Part shown: positions 1 to 6,704 of the stretch, one piece after another
How the letters are laid out: every line of letters begins with the position of its first letter
Numbering within the stretch: the first letter of the stretch is position 1
Assembly: GCA_002413185.1 (NCBI GenBank)
Contig: DHWM01000186.1
Location: 1 to 12,359 of the forward strand
Source: Actinobacteria bacterium UBA5182
Lineage (GTDB): Bacteria > Actinomycetota > UBA4738
Reading direction: 5' to 3'
Length of the DNA stretch: 12,359 nt
Program-made: the position numbers and the translations under genes
Notes under the pieces: model-generated
What the model was told of the DNA's origin: nothing
Databases searched by the model: none
Seen by the model: the letters and a program-made list of their open reading frames with translations, nothing else

Positions 1-752
1 GCGACCGATTCGGTGGCGGCCGAGTTGCACGATCTCCGGCAACTGGCCGCAACCGTCGACGCCCTCGAACAGGAGATCGCCCAGAAGGCCTCCCGCCTGG
101 CCGCGGTGGAGGGAGAACTGTCAGACCTTCGCCGCGAGGTCGAGTGGACCGAGCAGCTTCACGCGAAACAGCAGCTCCGCCTGGGCGAGCTGGAGGCGCA
201 GCTCGACAGGAGCCTGGCCCGGCAACGGCAGCTCGACGTGGAGGCTCGCGACCTCAGGGAGCGCGCCGCCCGGAGCGATGAACTTGCCAGGGGGCTGGCC
301 GACCGGAACGCCCGGCTGGGCGCGCTGCGAGAGGACTTGACGCGGCAGATGATGCGGATCTCGCGGCTCGAGACCGAACTGGCCGAACGAGGGATCATCG
401 CTCGCCAGCTGGAAGCCGAGTTGGCCCGAGCGAGGGGCCTATCGAGGCCGGCCATCCGGCCGGAACCTCGACCCGTGCCCCGGCCCGTGCCGCGGGCCAC
501 TCCCCCGCCAGTGGCTCGACCCGCACCCGAGCCGATGGCCCGTCCGGTCGAGATCCGCCACCGCCAGGTACGAAGCGCTCCGGCTGCTGTGGCTGCCAGG
601 ACCATCCCCCAACGTTCGCCTCGCGTCCCCGCCTCCACTGCGGCCTCATCAGGCCCCTGCACGCCAGCGGAGGGTGGCTCGACAGGGCCATGCCGGAATT
701 CCTGGCCGGCGTCGAGAAGCAACACGGGCAGCCTTCCGACGAACCAGCTTGA
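1..752 (+). CDS. Coiled-coil, Pro/Arg-rich protein, 5'-truncated, probable frameshift near its 3' end
   Basis: The reading frame is open from base 1, so the true start probably lies outside the window; the GTG at 13 is only the first in-window start codon. The first ~140 residues are a continuous Leu/Glu/Arg/Ala heptad coiled coil without Pro or Gly breaks. A low-complexity stretch follows (about 440-560) with repeats such as RPVPRPVPRA. In this frame no stop occurs until 1222-1224, but that would run antisense through almost half of the L,D-transpeptidase gene. Frame 3 instead gives a natural ending, read as GGWLDRAMPEFLAGVEKQHG and then seven more residues to TGA at 750-752, leaving a neat 39-bp convergent gap. 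I infer at least one indel between about 550 and 650. No family is recognised; the coiled coil could be the tail of a larger enzyme or a structural protein. Confidence 0.55.
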
Positions 753-767
753 TCGGGAAGAAGTTGT

Positions 768-783
768 GCCCGGCTTCCCGGGC
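768..783. terminator. Candidate bidirectional terminator hairpin between convergent genes
   Basis: GCCCGG (768-773), loop CTTC, CCGGGC (778-783): a perfect 6-bp all-GC stem with a 4-nt loop. It lies between the inferred stop at 752 and the opposing L,D-transpeptidase stop at 792. There is no U-run on either side, so it is an incomplete intrinsic terminator and the call rests on position and symmetry. Confidence 0.35.
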
Positions 784-791
784 GGTTCCTG

Positions 792-1655
792 TCAGGACTG
801 GATGAGCACCGGGGTTCCCGGCGACAGCATCGACTCCAGCCGCATCAGGGGCGCCGCGCCGATCCGGAGGCAACCTGCACTTGCCGAGGTCCCGATCGAT
901 GCGGGATTGCTCGTGCCGTGGATGGCCAGCTGGTTCCCCGCGCTCCACCCAGGTGGAAGGTGTGGCTGGATACCCGAGAGCCCGAAGGCGAATGCTCCGA
1001 GGGCGCTGCCTGGAGAGAATGGCACCCGGTCGGTGACGAAGAAGTGGCCGACCGGAGTGGGTGACCACGCCGCTCCCGTGGCGGCAGGCGTCCGGAACAG
1101 GACCTTGGCACCCTGCCGGACGGTGAGCTCGTGCCGAGACAGGTCCGCCACCACGCTGATCGAGGTGCACGAGCGAGGGAGGTTCCGGAGCGAGATCCAG
1201 CCGAGCGCGGCGCTGCCACTGTAGGGCATAGGCACCTGCCCGAACAGGCCGTCGGCCGACCGCGACACCACCCAGGCGACGAGCGGCACGTGGTAGTACT
1301 TCGAAACCGTCGGCATCACGCCGATCTCATGTCCTCCGCCCGGGCTCGACATGATCGGCAGCGAGTGCGTGATCCTGACCAGCAAGAACTTGACCGGAGC
1401 CGGTCCCGGCCGGACCGCCCGAACGGGAGGAACCTCGGCTCGCGGGCCGCGCGAGTCGGCGGACCAGGCCGGGTCCGAAGCCCCGAAGAGCGACGGCATG
1501 GACGTCGCAGCCGGCCCCGCGGTCCGGGCCGGCCGGGTCGTGACGGTACCGACGGGAGTCTCGCCGCCCCATACCTCGGGACTGCTTCCCAGGATCAGAA
1601 GGGCAACGGCCGTCGCCGCCACGATGACGCGGATCGAAAGGAACCAGCGCTGCAC
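792..1655 (-). CDS. Exported L,D-transpeptidase (YkuD domain) with SH3-like N-terminal region
   Basis: The 287-aa product should form 3-3 peptidoglycan crosslinks, or attach proteins to peptidoglycan, outside the membrane. Residues 1-30 are a signal peptide or anchor with a hydrophobic core at about 9-23. Residues ~90-160 resemble a bacterial SH3 fold ending in GWISLRNL. The catalytic domain runs ~165-287: TPVGHFFV (200-207), His246-Gly247, and the Cys motif SAGCLRI with Cys262 and Arg264, matching the YkuD HG...S-x-GC-x-R signature. All expected catalytic residues are present. The start is GTG; GAGAG directly abuts it, so the ribosome-binding site is unusually close and the exact start is uncertain. 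It is the last gene of a minus-strand run after GGDEF and small membrane protein genes, 78 bp after the latter. Confidence 0.9.
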   Translation of the reverse strand: MQRWFLSIRVIVAATAVALLILGSSPEVWGGETPVGTVTTRPARTAGPAATSMPSLFGASDPAWSADSRGPRAEVPPVRAVRPGPAPVKFLLVRITHSLPIMSSPGGGHEIGVMPTVSKYYHVPLVAWVVSRSADGLFGQVPMPYSGSAALGWISLRNLPRSCTSISVVADLSRHELTVRQGAKVLFRTPAATGAAWSPTPVGHFFVTDRVPFSPGSALGAFAFGLSGIQPHLPPGWSAGNQLAIHGTSNPASIGTSASAGCLRIGAAPLMRLESMLSPGTPVLIQS

Positions 1656-1733
1656 CTCTCAAATCTCGGCAGCACACCGAGGCCACTGGAGAGGTTTTTG
1701 GCGATCGAGGGCTCGGCTCCAAGGCGGGCGGTG

Positions 1734-1949
1734 CTACTCCTGGACCTCGCCGGACATGCCCGCCTGGAACACCCGCCGGAAGAGCTTGATGAACTGCCAG
1801 AGGGACAACAGCAAGAACACCCCCCCGATCAGCGCTTCCACCTGTTCCTGAGACAGCGACGTCCGGGCCGCCACCGGCTCCGCCACCTTCGAGCCGACCT
1901 TGCCGCGCCATCCGGTCAGTCCTTGCTTCCCCATCGCCGTGACGTCCAC
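1734..1949 (-). CDS. 71-aa single-pass membrane protein of unknown function
   Basis: One hydrophobic helix, ALIGGVFLLLSLWQFIKLF, lies in the C-terminal half and is flanked by charged residues (SLSQEQVE before it; RR after it). The N-terminal half is basic and possibly amphipathic (MGKQGLTGWRGKVGSK). No family recognised. An in-frame ATG exists at 1973 and another at 1934, but the strongest Shine-Dalgarno in the area, GGGAGGAGG at 1958-1966, sits 8 nt before the GTG at 1949, so I chose that start. It lies between the diguanylate cyclase (105 bp upstream) and the L,D-transpeptidase (78 bp downstream), all on the minus strand. A role as envelope accessory or partner of either neighbour is inference only. 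Confidence 0.6.
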   Translation of the reverse strand: MDVTAMGKQGLTGWRGKVGSKVAEPVAARTSLSQEQVEALIGGVFLLLSLWQFIKLFRRVFQAGMSGEVQE

Positions 1950-1957
1950 TGGTCCAT

Positions 1958-1966
1958 CCTCCTCCC
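1958..1966 (-). promoter_or_regulatory. Strong Shine-Dalgarno deciding the GTG start at 1949
   Basis: GGGAGGAGG on the minus strand, 8 nt before the GTG at 1949. It overlaps the codons that would follow the ATG at 1973, which makes that longer start unlikely. An ATG that directly follows it (1957) is in another frame and soon reaches a stop. Confidence 0.6.
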
Positions 1967-2034
1967 GGGGCATCTGTTCCCAGCGCGGGCAGGGCGGTCG
2001 CCCCGCCGCCGGTCGTCTTTACCCAGGTCGAGAA

Positions 2035-2066
2035 TGGATCAGGCTTCGGCTGGATCAGGCTTCGGC
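2035..2066. repeat. Perfect 16-bp tandem duplication spanning the GGDEF stop codon
   Basis: TGGATCAGGCTTCGGC occurs twice head to tail (2035-2050 and 2051-2066). On the minus strand the second copy contains the last codons of the diguanylate cyclase (GCC GAA GCC TGA); the first repeats the same bases just after the stop. The gene end is unchanged in reading, so it looks like a recent neutral slippage duplication. Confidence 0.85.
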
Positions 2067-2966
2067 GAAGGACCGTTCGCGTTCGATCCGGTTGCCGCCG
2101 CCCCGCTTGGCGTCGGACATCAAGCCCTCGGCGCGACGGAACAGCTCCTCCAGGGAATCCACGCCGGGCGAGCATCCGGCCAGCCCGACGCTGAATGTCA
2201 CGGGCCACCCGTAGACCTCCATAGAGTGCGCGAACTGGTGCTGGAGGCGATCGAACACCCACCCGGCCTCGTGAGGCTCGGTCTCGGGGAGGATGACCCC
2301 GAACTCGTCCCCGCCCAGCCGGCCGACCAGGTCCGTGCGGCGGAGGTTGGTGCGGATGAGGTCGGCCACCATCCGGAGGGCTCGGTCACCCACGGTGTGG
2401 CCGAAATCGGCGTTGACGTGCTTGAAGCCATCCAGGTCGATGTGGGCAGCCGTGAGCGGACGGCCGTACCGCCGGGCCCGCTGAAACTCCTGGTCCGCGG
2501 CCAACTCGAAGGCATTCGAGTTCAGCAAACCGGTGAGCGGGTCACTTCGGGCCAACCGGCGCTGGGTCTCCAACGAGTCCCTCAGACGAACCAGCACCAG
2601 GCACGCCAGCAGGAGCAGAAGGAAACGCATCCCCCCGTTCCAGTACGTGACCGGGGCGTTGGTTGCGGCTCCGGCCGCTACCACGTCTCGCCACATGGCG
2701 ACCGCCGAGGCCAGGAAGCATACGAACAGGCCGGCTGCCCGCCCCGAGTACCAGGCGGCCCCGGCCACAGCCAGGACATAGAGGAGCAGGAGAGAGGCCC
2801 CCACTGCGGAGACGTGATCGGCCCACCCGACCAGTGCCGTGAGCAGGACGGCGCCGGCCAGGGCGAACTTTCCTCTTCCGCTTGGAAGATCGAGGACTCT
2901 CCGCATATGCCCGTTTCCGTTCGGTCGAAGCCACGACACACGGCTCGCAAGCCGCGAACCCTTCAT
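2055..2966 (-). CDS. Membrane diguanylate cyclase (GGDEF domain)
   Basis: The 303-aa product should convert two GTP to cyclic di-GMP at the inner face of the membrane. The N-terminal part has about four hydrophobic segments (roughly 33-48, 53-72, 77-92, 112-128). The GGDEF domain begins at SDPLTGLLN (141-149). IDLDGFKHVN (176-185) holds the metal-binding Asp177, DFGHTVGD follows, and the active-site loop is GRLGGDEFGVI with GGDEF at 218-222. RRTD at 209-212 is exactly five residues before GGDEF, the standard inhibitory I-site for product feedback. All key residues are present, so an active enzyme is expected. The start is unsettled: ATG at 2966 lacks a clear ribosome-binding site; ATG at 2906 (residue 21) has a weak GGAAA upstream and keeps all membrane segments. 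First gene of the minus-strand envelope cluster, divergent from the M23 peptidase. Confidence 0.93.
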   Translation of the reverse strand: MKGSRLASRVSWLRPNGNGHMRRVLDLPSGRGKFALAGAVLLTALVGWADHVSAVGASLLLLYVLAVAGAAWYSGRAAGLFVCFLASAVAMWRDVVAAGAATNAPVTYWNGGMRFLLLLLACLVLVRLRDSLETQRRLARSDPLTGLLNSNAFELAADQEFQRARRYGRPLTAAHIDLDGFKHVNADFGHTVGDRALRMVADLIRTNLRRTDLVGRLGGDEFGVILPETEPHEAGWVFDRLQHQFAHSMEVYGWPVTFSVGLAGCSPGVDSLEELFRRAEGLMSDAKRGGGNRIERERSFAEA

Positions 2967-3047
2967 GAATCGGCGCGTTCGGGAGAGCGCTTGAACGCCT
3001 CCGTTCCGTCCGCCGGGGTGGCCCGGATGTCGCCTGCCTTGCTGTCT

Positions 3048-3071
3048 GGTAGCCTGTGCAGGCTCGCTACC
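3048..3071. promoter_or_regulatory. Overlapping inverted repeats in the leader of the M23 peptidase
   Basis: Two alternative pairings share bases: AGCCTG-TG-CAGGCT (3051-3064) and GGTAGC (3048-3053) with GCTACC (3066-3071). The second arm ends immediately before the AGGA ribosome-binding site (3073-3076). It could be an operator in the divergent intergenic region or a leader hairpin. No -35/-10 pair could be assigned with confidence. Confidence 0.35.
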
Positions 3072-3082
3072 TAGGATTCGTC

Positions 3083-3730
3083 ATGAAAGCCATCAATCAC
3101 ATGCGCGTTCCCCGCCGCGCCCATCTCCCGGCGGGGGTTCTTCTCCTCGCAGTGATCGCCACAATCGCGGCTGCGGCGCTCTCCGCCCCTGCGACACGTC
3201 CGGTGTCAGTTCGGGACGGGTCCCTCCTCGTCGACCGACCCGTCGCACCGGCACTCAGGGCCCCCCTTCCACCCCACAAGGGACCACTCTGGCTGTGCCC
3301 GGTCGATCCGCCCCGTCACTATTACGACGACTTCGGGGCGCCTCGGTACGGCGGGGGGTTCCACTACCACCAGGGCATCGACATCTTCGCTTCCCGTGGA
3401 ACGCCCATCCGGGCCCCTTTCGACGGGCGGGCGGAGGCGTCGACCAACTGGGCCGGAGGACTGGCTGTTCGGGTGTTCGGACCGAAGGGATTCGTCTACA
3501 ACGCCCACCTGACGGCCCTGGGACACCTTGGGAAGGTCAGGGCTGGGACGGTGATCGGGTACGTGGGGAACTCCGGCGACGCCATCGGCGCCTCCACCCA
3601 TGACCACTTCGAATGGCATCCAGGCGGGGGGGCGGCCGTCGACGCGTACCCGTACCTGCTCGACGCGTGTCGATCGCATCCGCTTCCGACGCCCGACACC
3701 ACCTCGGCCGGGGACTGGGTCGTCGAGTAG
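3083..3730 (+). CDS. Secreted M23 (LytM-type) metallopeptidase
   Basis: The 215-aa product is a zinc endopeptidase-type protein expected to cut peptidoglycan peptides outside the membrane. The ATG at 3083 is chosen because AGGA at 3073-3076 lies 6 nt before it; an in-frame ATG at 3056 would add nine residues. Residues 8-15 are basic and 16-35 hydrophobic (signal peptide or anchor). The domain shows the LytM zinc ligands His96 and Asp100 in HYHQGID, catalytic His142 in NAHL, and STHDHFEWHP with His173/His175, the usual HxH pair. All catalytic positions are present, so it need not be a degenerate LytM regulator. It is divergent from the GGDEF/L,D-transpeptidase cluster, which fits envelope remodelling, although shared regulation is not shown. 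Confidence 0.9.
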   Translation: MKAINHMRVPRRAHLPAGVLLLAVIATIAAAALSAPATRPVSVRDGSLLVDRPVAPALRAPLPPHKGPLWLCPVDPPRHYYDDFGAPRYGGGFHYHQGIDIFASRGTPIRAPFDGRAEASTNWAGGLAVRVFGPKGFVYNAHLTALGHLGKVRAGTVIGYVGNSGDAIGASTHDHFEWHPGGGAAVDAYPYLLDACRSHPLPTPDTTSAGDWVVE

Positions 3731-3778
3731 CGGGCACGGCTGCTGAAGGAACGGGTTGGACACGCTCCGCGAGGGTGC

Positions 3779-3955
3779 TCAGGCGTCCTCGCGAAGCCAG
3801 ACCGCCAGCGCTTCGTCCTCCCCCACCCTGACCAGGACGGCCTTGCCCTCGGGATCCAGGTCCTCCAGCGTGACCAGCACGGCCGGGGAGGGCCGGTCGG
3901 ACAGCCAAGGAGGCCTCCGTTCCATCTCGGTGTGCGGCTTCGACCAGGAACCCAA
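3779..3955 (-). CDS. 58-aa acidic small protein, unknown function, TTG start
   Basis: Codon use is G/C-ending and the sequence is protein-like: RRPPWLSDRPSPAVLVTLED, later LVRVGEDEALAVWLRED, with alternating hydrophobic and acidic residues suggesting beta strands. An in-frame ATG at 3925 would give 48 aa but lacks a ribosome-binding site. A GGAGG at 3961-3965 stands 5 nt before the TTG at 3955, so I prefer that start; the frame is closed by a stop further upstream. It converges with the M23 peptidase (48-bp gap) and lies downstream of the FG-GAP gene. No family recognised and no membrane segment or signal peptide seen. Confidence 0.5.
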   Translation of the reverse strand: MGSWSKPHTEMERRPPWLSDRPSPAVLVTLEDLDPEGKAVLVRVGEDEALAVWLREDA

Positions 3956-3974
3956 TGCATCCTCCGTGACCAGG

Positions 3975-4008
3975 GAGCTAGCCGTTTCGTACCAGCAAAG
4001 GCTAGCTC
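3975..4008. repeat. Perfect 9-bp inverted repeat, strong hairpin upstream of the 58-aa gene
   Basis: GAGCTAGCC (3975-3983) and GGCTAGCTC (4000-4008) are perfect inverted repeats with a 16-nt spacer. Read on the minus strand the spacer starts TTT and ends AAAC, so the stem can extend by three A-T pairs past one bulged C. It lies 20 nt upstream of the TTG start at 3955 and about 100 nt after the FG-GAP stop. No U-run follows in either direction, so an operator or structured leader is as likely as a terminator. The remaining bases of the 155-bp intergenic region (3956-4110) show nothing else I can name. Confidence 0.55.
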
Positions 4009-4110
4009 AAGCTGACCACGGATCAATCGGTCGAACGTCGCGATTCCGCGTCCGCCACTCAGGGTAGGGGTGGGTCCAGACCGCCCCCCGCGAACTCGAA
4101 GATCCCGCAG

Positions 4111-5815
4111 CTAGCCCGGAAGAGAGACTGCTCCTCCCAGGAGACCGCCGGTGTTGGCGGCCTGGATCCGGATGCTCTGGGTCCCCACCGGGATCGCGAT
4201 CTCCTGGATCGAGCCCGCCCCCGCGGATCCCTTGATGGTGAGCGTGGTCCCTTCCGGCAAAAGAGGTGAGCAGGTAGGTCGGAGCGGGGCCCGAGTACCA
4301 CCTCTGGCCAGGGGCGAGGAAGCTCAGCGTTTCATCGCCGGGGGCCCAGGATGCGGCGCGAACCACGCCGGGCGGCCTCGTCTCGATCCCGTAGTTCCCG
4401 CTGTTCCATTCGTCGTGCTGAGCCCGCCACCACTCCGCATTGGCCGACGCTTCGCCGAGGGTGCGCCATGCGAACAGGTATCCCTCCCGGGTCACCGTGA
4501 CCAGGTCCGTCCTTCCCGAGCTCAACAGATCTCCGATAGCGGGTGAGGACAGCGTCCATCCAGGAGTCCACTTCGGGAAGCCCGGGGGTTCCGAGCCGAG
4601 GGAGTCGTAGGCGTGCATGGCGTTGGAGTCTCCCCCGTCCACCACGTCCGCCTGGCCGTCCCCGGTGACGTCGGCGATCACGGGTTCGCCCAGGAAATCG
4701 ATGCCCTGGCGAAACGGCTGGGAACCCGGGGCGGGCGTCGTCGCCCGTCGCGGGGTAGACCGCCTCGTATTCGTTGATTGCCTTGCCGCTCTCGGGTTGC
4801 AGGAGCGCCTCGGCCAGGGAGGTCGATCCCGTCTCGGCCTGGGCGAAGGACAGCACCCCACCGACCTTTCCGAACGCCCCCGAGGTGGTGAACGCCACGG
4901 GGACGTCCTGTGCCGACATCGGCGGCCACGACGCTGCGGCCCCGTACTTCGAGACGATCTGACCGGTGCCGTCGATCAGGTACGGCGGCGACAGCACCGG
5001 CCCCAGGGCCACGCTATCGGGCCGGCGCCGGTTCCCGACAGGTCCGCCGGGGCCGCCGAAGAGTCCCCCTCGGTGATGAACTCTTGTGCCGAACCGTAGT
5101 ACTCAACGGTCCCCGGCATCTTCACCGGCCAACCGGGAACGGCCGCCCCGGTTGCGTCGTAGGCGTACACAAAACCGACGGCCCCAGGCTGAAGGCCCCC
5201 GCCCTGGGTCTCCATGTACTGAACTCTTTCGACGAGGTGGGGCGGCTGGAGGCGACCGTGCAGGAAGGCCTACCGCGGGCGTCGAGTCGAGCATCTGGTC
5301 GTCGATCAGGACGTAGTTCGGTGGAAGCGGCTCGTTCGGCGCCTCGGGCTTGACCGGCCAGCCGGGCGCCTCGGTGCCGTCCGGCCGCCATACGTACAGG
5401 TAACCGTCCCAGCCTGCCTGGATCACGTCGAGCGTCTGGCCGCCCTCCAACGGGAACAGGACGGGGCCGGCCACGGCTCCCTGCACCGGCAGGCGGGTGT
5501 ACGGAGGGTGGGTCGCGGGATGGGGGGCTTGGCAACGCCCAGATCCAGGGTCTTCGGCCACCCGCTCTGAAGGTGCCCTTCGGCGTCGAACATGTAGACC
5601 CGCCCGGTCACGCTGGTGAGGACCGCGGACGGATCGCCGGTGTGGCCGAGGTCGCCCACCGCCTCCTGGAGGGCTCGGGCTCCCGGGCCACGGGGAAGCG
5701 GACCCCCGGAGCATAGCTCCGAGCCCGGGACCCGAGTTTTCGCGGGCAATCCCGGGTGCGAAAGGCGACGGGCGGGAACACTCAGCACCGACATGGCCGA
5801 CCCGAAGCCCAGCAA
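4111..5815 (-). pseudogene. FG-GAP/beta-propeller repeat protein, broken by at least five frame changes
   Basis: Pieces in all three minus frames join into one protein of about 560 aa. Propeller-like repeats share a strand plus turn motif: VYMFDAEGHLQSGWPK, LYVWRPDGTEAPGWPVK, VYAYDATGAAVPGWPVK and MHAYDSLGSEPPGFPK; FG-GAP-like segments include IADVTGDGQADVV and SSPAIGDLLSSGRTDLV. The C-terminus is a beta-sandwich-like tail ending LLGGAVSLPG, TAG at 4111-4113. Frame changes fall near 5522-5527 (G6 on plus), 5265-5272, 5015-5030, 4728-4731 (G4) and 4259-4262 (A4); another near 5680-5700 is possible. Each is cured by one base and flanking codons look normal. The TTG at 5815 follows AAGGGG by 8 nt, but no signal peptide is visible, so the 5' end may be missing. 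Such proteins are usually exported; binding partner unknown. Confidence 0.75.
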
Positions 5816-5891
5816 CCGTCCCGCCCCTTGCTGCTGTACGACGAAGACCCGGCCGCCCGGGCGGCTTCCGTTGGTGGCCTGGGCGATGGTT

Positions 5892-6683
5892 CTACGGGGG
5901 GTTCAGATCCGAGATGCAGGATGCCAGGGCCGATTGGGCGTCGCCCATCGCGGTGTTCATCTGCGAGAGGACTCCGGCGGCCAGCGAAACGTCGCTCGCG
6001 CCACCGGTGGCGTTCCCGGCGCCGATGGCACCCGTTGCCACGGTGAGGTCGCTCTCCAGCTGGGCGGAGAGCGAAGGCAACTGGTCGAGGGCGTTGCTGG
6101 CCTGGGGGCACGAGGCGAGAGCGGAGGCCAAGGCGGCCTTCAGCGCCTTGACCTGAGCAGCGGACGCCTTGGCTTGCGCATTGACCCGTGCCAGCTGGGT
6201 GGACTGCGCGCTCGATCGGTCTTGAAGGTCGCTCAGCTCCGAGCGAAGCGTCACGGCGGAGCGGTTGGCGGCGGCGAGCCGGCCGGAGACCGCGGCAAGC
6301 TGGACCTGGGTGCCGTGGACACGTGCGCCTTCCACCACGTAGCCGGCGGCGGCTCCCGCAGCCAGGAGCAGCACGACGACGATGGGGATGGCCCACGCGG
6401 GAATCGACCGCCCGTGGCGGCGGGGCCGCGCCACGAACTCACCAAGGGCGCCCTGTGGCTTGCCCGGCGCGCCTCGCCTCTGGCCGTTCCGCGACACGCG
6501 GGAGGCATCATCGGGAACCGCGTCGACGGGTTCGGGCAGCCCCGCGGGTCCACCGGGCGATGTGGCAGTCCGTTCCCAGAACGCCCGCCTTCGCTGTTCG
6601 ACTTCCCCCTGAGCCGAGAGATGGTCCACCAACAACTGACGGTATGGGTGGCCCCAGGTCGTGTCAAGGAACCGCCGGTCCAT
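5892..6683 (-). CDS. 263-aa single-pass membrane protein with external coiled coil, unknown function
   Basis: Residues 1-93 are hydrophilic, rich in Arg/Pro/Gly and probably cytoplasmic and partly disordered. Residues ~95-117 (IPAWAIPIVVVLLLAAGAAA) form one membrane helix with basic residues before it, predicting an N-in, C-out protein. Residues ~123-187 are an Ala/Leu/Gln/Ser-rich coiled coil. The external tail (188-263) is Ala/Ser/Gly-rich with Cys192 and Cys256, which could form a disulfide. No family recognised. The ATG at 6683 is 21 nt after the EamA stop; GGGGGG about 11 nt further back is a weak ribosome-binding site. Its stop (5892-5894) is followed by the broken FG-GAP gene on the same strand, so the two may be cotranscribed surface proteins. 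Confidence 0.7.
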   Translation of the reverse strand: MDRRFLDTTWGHPYRQLLVDHLSAQGEVEQRRRAFWERTATSPGGPAGLPEPVDAVPDDASRVSRNGQRRGAPGKPQGALGEFVARPRRHGRSIPAWAIPIVVVLLLAAGAAAGYVVEGARVHGTQVQLAAVSGRLAAANRSAVTLRSELSDLQDRSSAQSTQLARVNAQAKASAAQVKALKAALASALASCPQASNALDQLPSLSAQLESDLTVATGAIGAGNATGGASDVSLAAGVLSQMNTAMGDAQSALASCISDLNPP

Positions 6684-6704
6684 GTTCGACGGGCGCCCCC
6701 CAGA

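Noticed and set aside
753..1224. C-terminal continuation of the first gene to 1224
   Set aside because: Runs antisense through the L,D-transpeptidase catalytic domain and has no protein-like character, whereas frame 3 ends naturally at 752.
1131..3074. 647-aa plus-strand open frame
   Set aside because: Antisense to the L,D-transpeptidase, small membrane protein and GGDEF genes, which carry clear motifs. Its own product is Arg/Pro/Gly-rich with no domain; a GC-rich shadow.
3756..4067. 103-aa plus-strand frame
   Set aside because: Ser/Thr/Arg-rich, antisense to the 58-aa protein and the inverted repeat, no ribosome-binding site.
4007..4110. Minus-frame tail continuing past 4111
   Set aside because: It belongs to frames that follow the A4 shift and are Gly/Ser/Arg-rich; the restored frame stops at TAG 4111-4113.
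3977..4115. Three GCTAGC hexamers as a possible recombination or integration site
   Set aside because: Two are the arms of the inverted repeat and the third overlaps the FG-GAP stop; there is no integrase, tRNA or direct-repeat pair nearby.
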